Below, piece by piece: positions 15,890 through 23,956 of a DNA stretch of 40,176 bases (positions are counted from its first letter, which is position 1; the number at the start of each line of letters is the position of its first letter). The stretch spans positions 1-40,176 of the forward strand of contig DWWU01000025.1 of assembly GCA_019119555.1 (NCBI GenBank). Reading direction: 5' to 3'. The notes under the pieces were generated by a model. It saw only the letters and a list, made by a program, of their open reading frames with translations, did not search any database and was not told the DNA's origin. This DNA comes from Candidatus Fusicatenibacter intestinigallinarum (GTDB lineage Bacteria; Bacillota; Clostridia; Lachnospirales; Lachnospiraceae). The position numbers were made by a program, and so were the translations under genes.

Positions 15890-16645
15890 ATGGTAAAGAT
15901 AATTATGCATGGCTGCAATGGTCATATGGGTCAGGTGATCTCGCAGCTTGTAAAGGATGATCCGGCGGTTGAGATTGTGGCTGGTGTTGATGTGACTGAC
16001 AACAGAGAGAACGGGTATCCGGTTTTCACGGATCTGAAGGATTGTGATGTGCAGGCGGATGCGATGATTGATTTTTCATCGTTCAGGGCGACCGACGGAG
16101 TTCTGGAATACTGCCGCAGCAGACAGCTTCCATTGGTGCTGTGTACCACAGGTCTTACGCCGGAGCAGGTGGAAAAGGTGCAGAAAACCAGCGAAGAAGT
16201 CGCCGTGCTGCGCTCTGCCAATATGTCCCTGGGAATCAATACACTGCTGAAGCTGATTCAGGAGGCGGCGAAGGTTCTGGCATCTGCGGGCTTTGACATG
16301 GAGATTGTGGAGAAACACCACAAACTGAAATGCGACGCTCCCAGCGGAACGGCTCTGGCTCTGGCGGACAGCCTGAATGAGGCGATGGATCACGCTTATC
16401 ATTACACGTTTGACCGCAGTCAGCGTCATGAGCAGAGGGATCCGAAGGAAATCGGGATTTCAGCAGTGCGCGGGGGAACCATCGTCGGAGACCACGATGT
16501 GATTTTTGCAGGACCGGACGAAGTGATCACGTTCTCTCACCAGGCTTATTCCAAGGGAGTGTTTGGAAAAGGCGCGATAGAAGCGGCGAAATTCCTTGCA
16601 GGAAAGCCGTCGGGCCTGTACGATATGCAGGATGTGATCGGCTGA
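15890..16645 (+). CDS. dapB: 4-hydroxy-tetrahydrodipicolinate reductase
   Basis: A 251-residue NAD(P)H-dependent reductase, the second step of the dap branch. The nucleotide loop is GCNGHMG (8-14), CTTGL sits near 85-89, and the catalytic signature EKHHKLKCDAPSGTA spans 141-155, with the histidine pair and lysine of the active site. The C-terminal part has RGGTIVGDH and ITFSHQAYS, typical of DapB. AGGAGG precedes ATG 15890. It is cotranscribed with dapA and ends at a terminator about 90 bp downstream. Confidence 0.97.
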   Translation: MVKIIMHGCNGHMGQVISQLVKDDPAVEIVAGVDVTDNRENGYPVFTDLKDCDVQADAMIDFSSFRATDGVLEYCRSRQLPLVLCTTGLTPEQVEKVQKTSEEVAVLRSANMSLGINTLLKLIQEAAKVLASAGFDMEIVEKHHKLKCDAPSGTALALADSLNEAMDHAYHYTFDRSQRHEQRDPKEIGISAVRGGTIVGDHDVIFAGPDEVITFSHQAYSKGVFGKGAIEAAKFLAGKPSGLYDMQDVIG

Positions 16646-16733
16646 TTCAGTTTGCTGAACCGCTGCAGATTCCCGGAAAAATGCATCGAAAAAATCAAAG
16701 ATGCATTGAAAACTTAAAATTATGAAAACAGCA

Positions 16734-16778
16734 GCCGCAGGCGCTCGGAAAACAGACGAGTGACTGCGGCATTTTTTT
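16734..16778 (+). terminator. Intrinsic terminator of dapA-dapB
   Basis: GCCGCAGGCGCTCG (16734-16747) pairs with CGAGTGACTGCGGC (16757-16770), then ATTTTTTT. An AATGCATC/GATGCATT hairpin at 16680-16707 lies just upstream. Confidence 0.88.
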
Positions 16779-16863
16779 ATTTTTTCGATCCGTATATTCG
16801 GCATGATTTTCCGTATACTACTACTGGTACATCAGAAAACGATGAGAAAAAGGAGATGGGAAA

Positions 16864-17238
16864 ATGAAAAACAGAAAAACGGCGCTGCTTGGAGTAGTGT
16901 TTGCCGCTGCATTGATGGCAATGACTGCCTGCGGCCAGAAAAATACTGACCGTCAGGACACAGGCGGAGAAAACATGATCAACGATGTCACAAACGGTAC
17001 CGATCAGAAAGACCAGACGAATCAGAATGACACATTGGGAGACGATATGGAAAATGCAGGGGAAGATCTGAAAGACGGAGCGGAGGATGCGGCCGACGGT
17101 ATCAGGGATGGCGTTGAGGATGCGGCTGACGGCGTCATGGACGGGGCCGAGGACCTGATGGATGGGACAGAAAACAATACCCGGAATACCGCAGACAAAA
17201 ATCAGACAGATACGCAGAACAATAACAATCATAAATAA
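16864..17238 (+). CDS. Acidic lipoprotein with short amphipathic repeats
   Basis: A 124-residue secreted lipoprotein. A basic start and hydrophobic stretch lead to a lipobox (AMTAC, lipidated C23). The mature part is hydrophilic and carries acidic tandem motifs of about 11 residues at about 62-102 (DLKDGAEDAADG, IRDGVEDAADG, VMDGAEDLMDG), then an Asn/Gln/Thr-rich tail ending NNNNHK. The repeats would form an acidic amphipathic helix. AAAGGAG is 8 bp upstream. Function is unknown; similar small lipoproteins are common in Clostridia but I recognise no specific family. Confidence 0.8.
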   Translation: MKNRKTALLGVVFAAALMAMTACGQKNTDRQDTGGENMINDVTNGTDQKDQTNQNDTLGDDMENAGEDLKDGAEDAADGIRDGVEDAADGVMDGAEDLMDGTENNTRNTADKNQTDTQNNNNHK

Positions 17239-17304
17239 CATTCCGATATCCCGCGGCCGGAAGCATCCGTATCAGAAGGCTGGAAAAAACAGGTAAAAAA
17301 TGAA

Positions 17305-17438
17305 GCGGCAGCAGTTCAGCCAACGCATCCGGCCATTGAAAATCGCTTCGCGATGGTCCGGATGCCCGCAGGCACTATGCTTTCCTACGGTCTGTGCAGA
17401 GAAGGCACAGACCTGGCTGAACTGCAGCGATTTGCCGC
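17305..17438 (+). repeat. Composite palindromic repeat, second full copy
   Basis: Outer arms GCGGCAGCAGTTCAGCCA and TGGCTGAACTGCAGCGATT (running on into TGCCGC) enclose module B (CGCATCCGGCCATTGAAAAT, CGCTTCGCGATGG, TCCGGATGCCCGCAGGC) and module C (TACGGTCTGTGCAGAGAAGG, CACAGACC). Modules B and C match those at 131-219 on the other strand nearly base for base. Here module A is split, one arm on each side, so the element looks inserted into a palindrome copy. It lies between the lipoprotein and the flavoprotein 3' end. Confidence 0.85.
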
Positions 17439-17451
17439 TGCAGGGTCTGCA

Positions 17452-18111
17452 TCATCTTACAAAATTTGTGAAAACAGGATTTTCCTGTTCCGGAAGACCG
17501 TAAGCTTCACGGCCGAGGCGGATGCTCTTGATCAGAAATGCCATGTTCCGTCCGAGAGTACGCATGGTCTGCAGACCTTCGATGTCCTGACGGACTTCTT
17601 CCGGGGAGTTTCCGTGAACCATATTCCAGTACTGGCTGGATACGACAGGCATCTGGGAGATTGTAAAATATTTGTTCAGCTCATCGAAAGTTGCGGTGTT
17701 TCCGCCTCTCCGGCAGCTTACGACAGCTGCGCCCACTTTCATACGTTTGTCTGCAGTTGTACTGTAAAACAGACGATCCATAAAAGATACCAGAGTTCCG
17801 TTGGCAGAGGCGAAGTATACGGGAGAACCGATGACGATTCCGTCACAGTCGCAGAACTTTGGAGCGACCTCGTTCACCAGATCGTCGAAAACGCATTTTC
17901 CGGTAGTCTTGCATTTGCGGCAGCCGATGCACCCGCGGATCGGCCTGTTTCCGACCTGGATAATTTCTGTGTCAATGCCTTCCTGATTCAGAGTTCTGGA
18001 AACCTCGTCCAGCGCGGTGTAGGTACATCCGTTTTTGTTGGGACTTCCGTTGATCAGGAGAACATTGGGGTTTCCGGATTCTTTTTTCTGAGTTGTCTGT
18101 GAACATTCCAT
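17452..18111 (-). CDS. Iron-sulfur flavoprotein / NAD(P)H-dependent FMN reductase family
   Basis: A 219-residue flavodoxin-like protein. The FMN phosphate loop is INGSPNKNGCTYTAL (20-34). A cysteine cluster C61, C64, C67 and C73 (GCIGCRKCKTTGKC) is of the type that holds a 4Fe-4S cluster in iron-sulfur flavoproteins. DGIVIGSPVYFAS is the second FMN loop and FDELNKYFTISQMPVV a dimer region. ATG 18111 follows AAGGAGG by 7 bp; a start 30 codons upstream is rejected. It probably transfers electrons to small oxidants or quinone-like compounds; the physiological partner is unknown. The AraC-like regulator gene lies upstream on the same strand. Confidence 0.87.
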   Translation of the reverse strand: MECSQTTQKKESGNPNVLLINGSPNKNGCTYTALDEVSRTLNQEGIDTEIIQVGNRPIRGCIGCRKCKTTGKCVFDDLVNEVAPKFCDCDGIVIGSPVYFASANGTLVSFMDRLFYSTTADKRMKVGAAVVSCRRGGNTATFDELNKYFTISQMPVVSSQYWNMVHGNSPEEVRQDIEGLQTMRTLGRNMAFLIKSIRLGREAYGLPEQENPVFTNFVR

Positions 18112-18249
18112 GTGAGAACCTCCTTGCTGTGAAAAATTTCTCAGACCGGCAGCCGACGGCGGGAGTGATTGCGTCCTTCGCGGGCTGTCTGGGTGGTACA
18201 TATTCGTAACGGTTACACATATATTATAGAACCTGGCGGCGAGGAGCCG

Positions 18250-18915
18250 TCAAGAAAAATTTTCAGGCACGTTCTGAATCATCCTGCTGCGGTATTCCGA
18301 GGGCGTGCAATCCATATGCTGCTTAAACAGGGAGATTGCTTTCTGGATCCGCTGAGAAGTCAGGTGGGCAGTAAAGGAGGTATTCATATATTCCTTGAAA
18401 AGTCTGGAAAAATGATATTTGCTGAATCCCTGTCCCAGAAGAAGGAGCAGTTCCATCAGGCAGATCTGCTTTCTGGTATCGCGGAAAGGCTCTGATGAGG
18501 CGGAGAGTTCTTTGATCCGGAAAAGAAGCCGGGCGGCCTGTTCTGCCTGTTGGGGAGCTTCCTTTGAGGACAGAAGATGGCGGTGAGTAATAAAATCCTG
18601 CAGCATATGCAGCTCGTTGGTACAGGAAAGCATCTGTCCAGGGAACTGTATGATCAGCACAGAGCCTTTGGGCGCTGATTCAATGGAATGAAGCTCGCAG
18701 GGCCATACCGTCAGCAGATCATTCTGCTTCAGAACATAGGTTTCGGAGGATATGGTAAAAACCGTCTCTTCGGGAGACAGACACAGAATAAATTCGCCGT
18801 ACGTGTGCCAGTGAGAGGCAAAGCCGGTTGGAGAATTGAGGTATGAGACATTGATAAAGCTGGTGTCGTGAAAGGGAATGTCCTCATATTGATTTGTCTG
18901 GTCCTGATTGCTCAT
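18250..18915 (-). CDS. AraC-family regulator with apparent internal deletions
   Basis: A 221-residue protein. The N-terminal cupin sensor domain is intact in outline (HWHTYGEFILCLSP, residues 35-48; YVLKQNDLLTVWPCELHSIE, 60-79). The C-terminal DNA-binding domain is compressed. After MELLLLLGQG the first helix-turn-helix starts directly at its recognition part (FSKYHFSRLFKEY, 164-176). After QRIQKAISL it jumps to FKQHMDCTPSEYR (197-209), leaving out most of the second helix-turn-helix. AraC proteins are usually about 280-300 residues with a DNA-binding domain of about 100. Both gaps keep the frame. It may be non-functional or sensor-only. The neighbouring flavoprotein could have been its target. 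Confidence 0.75.
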   Translation of the reverse strand: MSNQDQTNQYEDIPFHDTSFINVSYLNSPTGFASHWHTYGEFILCLSPEETVFTISSETYVLKQNDLLTVWPCELHSIESAPKGSVLIIQFPGQMLSCTNELHMLQDFITHRHLLSSKEAPQQAEQAARLLFRIKELSASSEPFRDTRKQICLMELLLLLGQGFSKYHFSRLFKEYMNTSFTAHLTSQRIQKAISLFKQHMDCTPSEYRSRMIQNVPENFS

Positions 18916-19014
18916 AATTTGCCGCCTTTCCGATTTGTGAAATATAGTTTAATAACTAAACAATATCATCATATCACATTTTGTGCACCGGGGAAAGTGG
19001 CAATTCTGTTCGAG

Positions 19015-19063
19015 AATTTTCAATTGCCGGATGCCGTAACAGTTCAGTCGGCCGAATTGTAAC
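19015..19063. repeat. 28-bp palindrome with module B tail
   Basis: TTTTCAATTGCCGGATGCC leads into GTAACAGTTCAGT, CG, GCCGAATTGTAAC (19036-19063). It lies between the divergent AraC-like gene and sfsA. An AGTGCAGACCTGC segment follows at 19071, shared with the element near 5187. Confidence 0.75.
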
Positions 19064-19172
19064 TGATTGTTACAGTGCAGACCTGCTGCGGGGTTTTTGA
19101 CTTCTGATGGCTGGACAGGAGGGGCGGGATTTTGTATGATAGAGGAAAAGACGGGAAAAGGTATGCAGAACA

Positions 19173-19868
19173 ATGAAATATGAAAGAATCAGAAAAGGAA
19201 TTTTTCTTCAACGTCCCAACCGCTTTCTTGCCAGCGTGGAGCTGGACGGATGCAGTGAGCTCTGCCATGTGAAAAATACAGGAAGGCTGGGAGAGCTGCT
19301 GGTCAGAGGGGCTGGGGTCTGGGTTCAGGAGCAGAATGCTCCAAAGAGAAAGACGCGGTTTTCTCTGATTGCCGTAGAAAAGGACGGGGTTTGCTACAAC
19401 ATTGATTCCCAGGCTCCGAATCTTCTTGCGAGAGAGTGGCTGGAGAGCGGGCGTGCCTTTCCGGGCAGCAGGATCACAGAGATACGGCCCGAGCAGAAGT
19501 ATGGGAATTCGCGGTTTGATCTGGCATTCTGCCGCGATGGAAAAAAGGCATTGATGGAGGTGAAGGGCGTTACGCTGAATCAGAACGGCGCGGGCCTGTT
19601 TCCCGATGCACCCACGCTGCGGGGCGAAAAGCATGTGCATGAGCTGATTGCATGCCGCAGGGACGGATACGAGGCGTATCTTCTGTTTGTTGTAAAATTC
19701 GGAACCGCCAGGTGTTTTATACCCAATGTTCCCCGCCAGCCGGAATTTGCAGAAGCCCTGTGTGAGGCGGAACGCTCGGGTGTACAGGTGATGGCCGTGC
19801 GCTGCAGCGTCCGGCCGGAGAAGGTGGAGATTGCGGAGAGGATTCCTGTGATACTGGAGGAAAAGTAA
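19173..19868 (+). CDS. sfsA: DNA-binding protein / nuclease SfsA
   Basis: A 231-residue member of the SfsA family (sugar fermentation stimulation protein; an OB-like N terminus and a PD-(D/E)XK nuclease-like C-terminal domain). Family signatures are GIFLQRPNRFLASVEL near the start, HVKNTGRLGELL, the nuclease-like YGNSRFDLAF and MEVKGVTLNQNG (E and K of the core), then FPDAPTLRGEKHVHELI. Length is normal. The ATG follows a weak GGGAAAAGG site; the family N terminus fits. A terminator follows 24 bp after the stop. Confidence 0.93.
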   Translation: MKYERIRKGIFLQRPNRFLASVELDGCSELCHVKNTGRLGELLVRGAGVWVQEQNAPKRKTRFSLIAVEKDGVCYNIDSQAPNLLAREWLESGRAFPGSRITEIRPEQKYGNSRFDLAFCRDGKKALMEVKGVTLNQNGAGLFPDAPTLRGEKHVHELIACRRDGYEAYLLFVVKFGTARCFIPNVPRQPEFAEALCEAERSGVQVMAVRCSVRPEKVEIAERIPVILEEK

Positions 19869-19892
19869 AAAAGGCAGTGTCTCAAAAGAATA

Positions 19893-19942
19893 CCGTTTTG
19901 CCGGAAACCGGAAGGAGGAAGGCAGAACGGATTTTTTCTTTT
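19893..19942 (+). terminator. Intrinsic terminator after sfsA
   Basis: CCGTTTTGCC (19893-19902) pairs with GGCAGAACGG (19921-19930), followed by ATTTTTTCTTTTT. Outer bases CTCAAAAGAA and TTCTTTTTGA extend the stem. Confidence 0.82.
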
Positions 19943-19947
19943 TGAAA

Positions 19948-19963
19948 CGTTGCTGATGCAACG
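19948..19963. promoter_or_regulatory. Gapped palindrome upstream of the hcp operon
   Basis: CGTTGC-TGAT-GCAACG, a 6-4-6 palindrome, 20 bp before a TATGAT (19985-19990) that could be a -10 element. Placement suits a CRP/FNR-type activator site, but the regulator is unknown. A second imperfect hairpin (TTCAGC/GCTGAA) spans 19999-20040. Confidence 0.35.
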
Positions 19964-20057
19964 GAAATTCTGAAAAAATCATAGTATGATGAGATCGTTC
20001 AGCAGGAACCCACAGTGGCGCCGCGGTTCTGACCGCTGAATAAGACAGGATCATTAC

Positions 20058-20086
20058 GTTGGCTGTTCCGTTGACGGAACGGTTAC
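20058..20086. repeat. Diverged 28-bp palindrome copy
   Basis: GTTGGCTGTTCCGTTGACGG then AACGGTTAC: a diverged family member 50 bp before the ferredoxin gene. Confidence 0.55.
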
Positions 20087-20136
20087 AGGTTACAGATATT
20101 ATCAGGCAGAAGATTTCAGTGAGAGGAGAGAACAGA

Positions 20137-20889
20137 ATGCTGCGAAAAATTATTCAGATTGATGCGGACAAGTGCAACGGCTGCGGGCTGTGTGTCCACG
20201 CCTGCCATGAGGGTGCGATCGGAATGGTGGATGGAAAGGCAAAGTTGCTGCGCGACGACTACTGCGACGGTCTGGGGGATTGTCTGCCGGCCTGTCCGAC
20301 AGGGGCGATTTCGTTTACCGTTCGGGAGGCGGCAGCCTATGATGCGGCAGCGCAGGCGGTCCGCGGCTGTCCGGGCGGTCAGGCAAGGAGTATCAAAAGC
20401 CCGGAGCAGGAAGCCGGACAGGGAAGCACGATGAAACAGAAGAACGGTTCACAGGAAAGCGACAGATTGTCCGCCCTGCAGGAAACGGAAGCAGGAAGCG
20501 GTGAAAAACAGTCGGTTTCGCAGCTTCGCCAGTGGCCGGTACAGATCAAACTGGCTCCTTTGGAGGCTCCGTACTTTCAGGACGCTTCGCTGCTGATTGC
20601 TGCGGATTGCACCGCCTATGCCTATGGGGAGTTTCACAGGGATTTCATCCGCGGAAGAATTGCGCTGGTGGGTTGCCCGAAACTGGATATGGTGGATTAT
20701 GCAGAAAAACTTGCGGAAATTTTCCGGAGAAATGAGATCAGAGACGTTACAGTCGTACGGATGGAAGTGCCGTGCTGCGGAGGCATAGAACAGGCAGTGA
20801 AAAAGGCCCTGCAGAACAGCGGAAAATCCCTTCCCTGGAAAGTTGTTACGATTTCTATAGATGGAAAAATTCTTTCGGCAAACGCGTAA
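20137..20889 (+). CDS. Ferredoxin-domain protein paired with hybrid cluster protein
   Basis: A 250-residue cytoplasmic iron-sulfur protein. Two 4Fe-4S motifs fill the N terminus: CNGCGLCVHACHEG and, in the YCDGLGDCLPACPTG segment, a second set with altered spacing. A long hydrophilic linker (about 75-145, rich in Q, E, G and S) leads to a C-terminal domain with LLIAADCTAYAYG, LVGCPKLD and VPCCGG. The partner layout with hcp is common in anaerobes; it most likely feeds electrons to Hcp. ATG 20137 follows GAGAGGAGAG; a TTG 26 codons upstream would translate the palindrome and is rejected. hcp begins 12 bp downstream, so they form an operon. Confidence 0.85.
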   Translation: MLRKIIQIDADKCNGCGLCVHACHEGAIGMVDGKAKLLRDDYCDGLGDCLPACPTGAISFTVREAAAYDAAAQAVRGCPGGQARSIKSPEQEAGQGSTMKQKNGSQESDRLSALQETEAGSGEKQSVSQLRQWPVQIKLAPLEAPYFQDASLLIAADCTAYAYGEFHRDFIRGRIALVGCPKLDMVDYAEKLAEIFRRNEIRDVTVVRMEVPCCGGIEQAVKKALQNSGKSLPWKVVTISIDGKILSANA

Positions 20890-20901
20890 AAGGAGGAGAA
20901 T

Positions 20902-22497
20902 ATGGAACAGAAAATGTTTTGTTTTCAGTGTGAACAGACCGCCGGATGCAGCGGATGTACGGGAAAAGCGGGTGTATGTGGGAAAACTGCCGAAACGGCG
21001 AATCTTCAGGATGAACTGACAGGGGCCCTGATCGGTCTTGCCTGTGCCTGCACAACCAATCCGGCGACGGAACATACGGACCGGCTGATTCTGGAGGGGC
21101 TGTTTACCACAGTTACCAATGTCAGCTTTGACGATGCCGCCATCCGCCGGATGACGGATGCGGTAAGACAGGAAAAAGAGCGGATTGCCCCGGGATGCGC
21201 GTCCTGCATGGCCCGCTGCGGAAATACGGATGATTACGACATGAAAAGGCTGTGGGAAGCCGAAGAAGACGTGCGGTCCCTGAAATCCCTGCTGCTCTTC
21301 GGAATCCGGGGAATGGCGGCGTATGCGTACCATGCGATGGTTCTCGGCTATGTCAGCGGGGAGGTAAATGATTTCCTTCGCAGAGCGCTGTTTGTACTGG
21401 CCCAGGACTGGGAGACGGAGCAGCTGCTGCCGGTGGTCCTGGAAACAGGAAAAGTGAATCTCACCTGTATGGAACTTCTTGACCGCGCCAATACAGAGAC
21501 CTACGGAAATCCGGTGCCGACCACGGTTCCGCTGAAGGTGGAAAAGGGTCCGTTTATTGTGATTACCGGCCATGATCTGAGGGATCTGAAGCTTCTGCTG
21601 GAGCAGACAGAGGGAAAAGGCATCAATATTTACACTCACGGGGAGATGCTTCCGGCCCACGCTTATCCTGAACTGAAAAAATACAGCCATCTGAAAGGAA
21701 ATTTCGGAACCGCATGGCAGAACCAGCAGAAAGAATTCGCCGGAATTCCGGCGCCGATTCTGTTTACGACCAACTGTCTGATGCCGGTAAAGGAAAGCTA
21801 TTCCGACCGTGTATTTACCACGGAAGCCGTGACCTGGCCCGGCATGCCGCACATCGGCGAAGACAAAGATTTTACGCCGGTGATTGAGAAGGCTCTGGAG
21901 CTGGGAGGCTACCGGGAAGATCAGGAATTTACAGGAATCAACGGCGGCCACGAAGTGACGACAGGATTCGGCCACGAAACCGTTCTGTCTGTGGCGGACA
22001 AAGTTGTTGAGGCGGTGAAAAGCGGGTCCATTCGCCATTTCTTCCTGGTGGGCGGCTGCGACGGGGCACGCTCCGGAAGAAATTACTATACGGAGTTTGT
22101 CAGACAGGCGCCGGAAGACACGGTGATCCTCACGCTGGCCTGCGGAAAATACAGGTTCAACGATCTGCAGTTTGGAACGATCGCCGGACTGCCACGGCTG
22201 ATGGATATCGGCCAGTGCAATGACGCCTACAGCGCAATAAAGATTGCCGCGGCGCTTGCGGATGCTTTCCGGTGCGGTGTCAATGATCTTCCTCTGTCGA
22301 TGGTGCTTTCCTGGTATGAGCAGAAAGCAGTCTGTATTCTCCTGACGCTTCTGCACCTGGGAATCAAAAATATTCGTCTCGGTCCCACGCTTCCGGCGTT
22401 TCTTTCGCCGAACGTGCTGGATCTGCTTGTAAAAACTTACGGTATCGCTCCCGTAACGACGCCGGAAGAGGACCTGAAGGTTCTGCTGAAAAACTGA
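20902..22497 (+). CDS. hcp: Hybrid cluster protein (hydroxylamine / NO reductase)
   Basis: A 531-residue enzyme carrying a 4Fe-4S cluster and a hybrid Fe-S-O cluster. It reduces nitric oxide or hydroxylamine and serves in nitrosative stress defence. The N-terminal cluster cysteines C7, C10, C19 and C26 lie in MFCFQCEQTAGCSGCTGKAG. Hybrid-cluster segments are recognisable: NGGHEVTTGFGHET, FLVGGCDGARSGRNYY, LTLACGKYRFN and the FTTNCLMP cysteine. Length and motifs match class III-like Hcp of anaerobes. AAAGGAGG precedes the ATG by 8 bp. It ends at a strong terminator. Confidence 0.95.
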   Translation: MEQKMFCFQCEQTAGCSGCTGKAGVCGKTAETANLQDELTGALIGLACACTTNPATEHTDRLILEGLFTTVTNVSFDDAAIRRMTDAVRQEKERIAPGCASCMARCGNTDDYDMKRLWEAEEDVRSLKSLLLFGIRGMAAYAYHAMVLGYVSGEVNDFLRRALFVLAQDWETEQLLPVVLETGKVNLTCMELLDRANTETYGNPVPTTVPLKVEKGPFIVITGHDLRDLKLLLEQTEGKGINIYTHGEMLPAHAYPELKKYSHLKGNFGTAWQNQQKEFAGIPAPILFTTNCLMPVKESYSDRVFTTEAVTWPGMPHIGEDKDFTPVIEKALELGGYREDQEFTGINGGHEVTTGFGHETVLSVADKVVEAVKSGSIRHFFLVGGCDGARSGRNYYTEFVRQAPEDTVILTLACGKYRFNDLQFGTIAGLPRLMDIGQCNDAYSAIKIAAALADAFRCGVNDLPLSMVLSWYEQKAVCILLTLLHLGIKNIRLGPTLPAFLSPNVLDLLVKTYGIAPVTTPEEDLKVLLKN

Positions 22498-22542
22498 CAG
22501 ACCTGTCGGAACAATTTCAGACAGCCATCTCCCCGGCGGCCC

Positions 22543-22590
22543 AAAAAAGGCCGGAGCCGGACGCATATGTCGTCGGCTCCGGCCTTTTTT
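22543..22590. terminator. Strong bidirectional terminator after hcp
   Basis: AAAAAAGGCCGGAGCCG pairs with CGGCTCCGGCCTTTTTT, with a small loop (GACGCATATGTCGT). The rest of the 22498-22824 gap holds the pfk promoter and a leader of about 170 nt in which I see no gene. Confidence 0.93.
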
Positions 22591-22618
22591 GCATCCGCAG
22601 GGCGTGCGTAAAAAAAGA

Positions 22619-22647
22619 TTGTGAAGGCTGAAAAAATAAGGTATACT
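22619..22647 (+). promoter_or_regulatory. pfk promoter
   Basis: TTGTGA (22619-22624), 17-bp spacer, TATACT (22642-22647). Leader of about 170 nt before the start codon. Confidence 0.7.
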
Positions 22648-22824
22648 AAGGATATCATCAGCCGCCGGAAGTACCAGGAACATTCCGAACGCGTCCGCCC
22701 GGCTGACAATCATTGCGCAGAGCGCCGGAATGGAGAAACTGTACGGGACCGCTGGAAACACGCGTCTTCCCGGAACTCTGTCCTGTCGTCTGCCAAAATA
22801 CAGAGCAAAGGATGGGAATGTCAA

Positions 22825-23904
22825 ATGTTAAGAATTGGTTTGCTGACAAGCGGCGGCGACTGCCAGGCACTGAACGCGACGATGCGCGGCGTGGTAAAAG
22901 GTCTGGCCAACAATGTAAAAGATCTGGAAGTATATGGATTTATGAACGGCTATAAAGGTCTGATTTACGGAGACTACCGGATGCTGACTTCGAAAGACTT
23001 TTCCGGAATTCTGACGCGTGGAGGCACGATCCTGGGAACCTCCCGCCAGCCGTTTAAGCTGATGCGTGTTCCGGATGAAAACGGACTGAACAAGGTAGAA
23101 GCGATGACTCAGACCTACCATAAGCTCCGCCTGGACTGCCTGGTAATCCTCGGCGGAAACGGAACGCAGAAAACAGCGAATCTTCTGAGGGAAGAGGGTC
23201 TGAACATTCTTCATCTGCCGAAAACCATCGACAATGATATCTGGGGCACGGACATGACGTTTGGATTCTACAGCGCGGTTGACATTGCAACGGAAGCGAT
23301 CGACTGTATCCATACAACGGCTTCTTCCCATCAGAGAGTGTTTATCGTGGAGGTTATGGGACATAAAGTAGGCTGGCTGACGCTGTATGCGGGAATTGCC
23401 AGCGGCGCCGATGTCATTCTGATTCCGGAAATCCCGTATGATATTGATAAGGTTGTGGAGGCGATTGAGAAACGCCGTAGAAACGGCAGCGGATTTACGA
23501 TTCTGGCAGTTGCGGAGGGCGCAATCTCGAAGGAGGATGCGGCGCTGCCAAAGAAGGATATGAAGAAAAAGATGGAAGCGAATGCCAAAAAGTATCCGTC
23601 TGTCTCCTACAAGATCGCAAAGGAGATCGAGGAAAAGACAGGAATGGAGATCCGCGTTACCGTCCCGGGACATATGCAGCGCGGCGGCAGCCCATGTCCT
23701 TATGACCGTGTGCTTTCCACACGGATCGGTTCCGAGGCGGCCCAGCTGATTATGAATAAAGAGTACGGCTATATGGTGGGAATCGTCAACGGAAAGATCA
23801 AAAAGGTTCCGCTGGAATCCTGCGCGGGCAAACTGAAGACCGTTGCTCCGGACGATCAGGTCGTACAGGATGCAAAACGGATCGGAATCAGTTTCGGCGA
23901 CTGA
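22825..23904 (+). CDS. pfkA: 6-phosphofructokinase
   Basis: A 359-residue glycolytic kinase converting fructose 6-phosphate to the 1,6-bisphosphate. Motifs: LTSGGDCQALNA (7-18), LGTSRQ (70-75), the nucleotide loop GGNGTQ (110-115), catalytic PKTIDNDIWGTD (132-143), VEVMGHKVGWL and the effector or substrate region PGHMQRGGSPCPYDR. The loop reads GGNGT rather than GGDGS, but its glycine at the phosphoryl-donor discriminating position argues for ATP rather than pyrophosphate. About 40 residues longer than E. coli PfkA. ATG 22825 is chosen from the conserved MLRIGLLTSGGD start; the AAAGGATGGG site is 9-10 bp upstream. Confidence 0.92.
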   Translation: MLRIGLLTSGGDCQALNATMRGVVKGLANNVKDLEVYGFMNGYKGLIYGDYRMLTSKDFSGILTRGGTILGTSRQPFKLMRVPDENGLNKVEAMTQTYHKLRLDCLVILGGNGTQKTANLLREEGLNILHLPKTIDNDIWGTDMTFGFYSAVDIATEAIDCIHTTASSHQRVFIVEVMGHKVGWLTLYAGIASGADVILIPEIPYDIDKVVEAIEKRRRNGSGFTILAVAEGAISKEDAALPKKDMKKKMEANAKKYPSVSYKIAKEIEEKTGMEIRVTVPGHMQRGGSPCPYDRVLSTRIGSEAAQLIMNKEYGYMVGIVNGKIKKVPLESCAGKLKTVAPDDQVVQDAKRIGISFGD

Positions 23905-23956
23905 CGGCAGCGTGCCAAACGGCTGCAATTTATGACAGAAATCAGGAGAGACATTC

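Noticed and set aside
20449..22824. A 791-codon open frame on the minus strand, opposite hcp and the ferredoxin gene
   Set aside because: It spans two real genes and a terminator in antisense and its translation has no recognisable motif.
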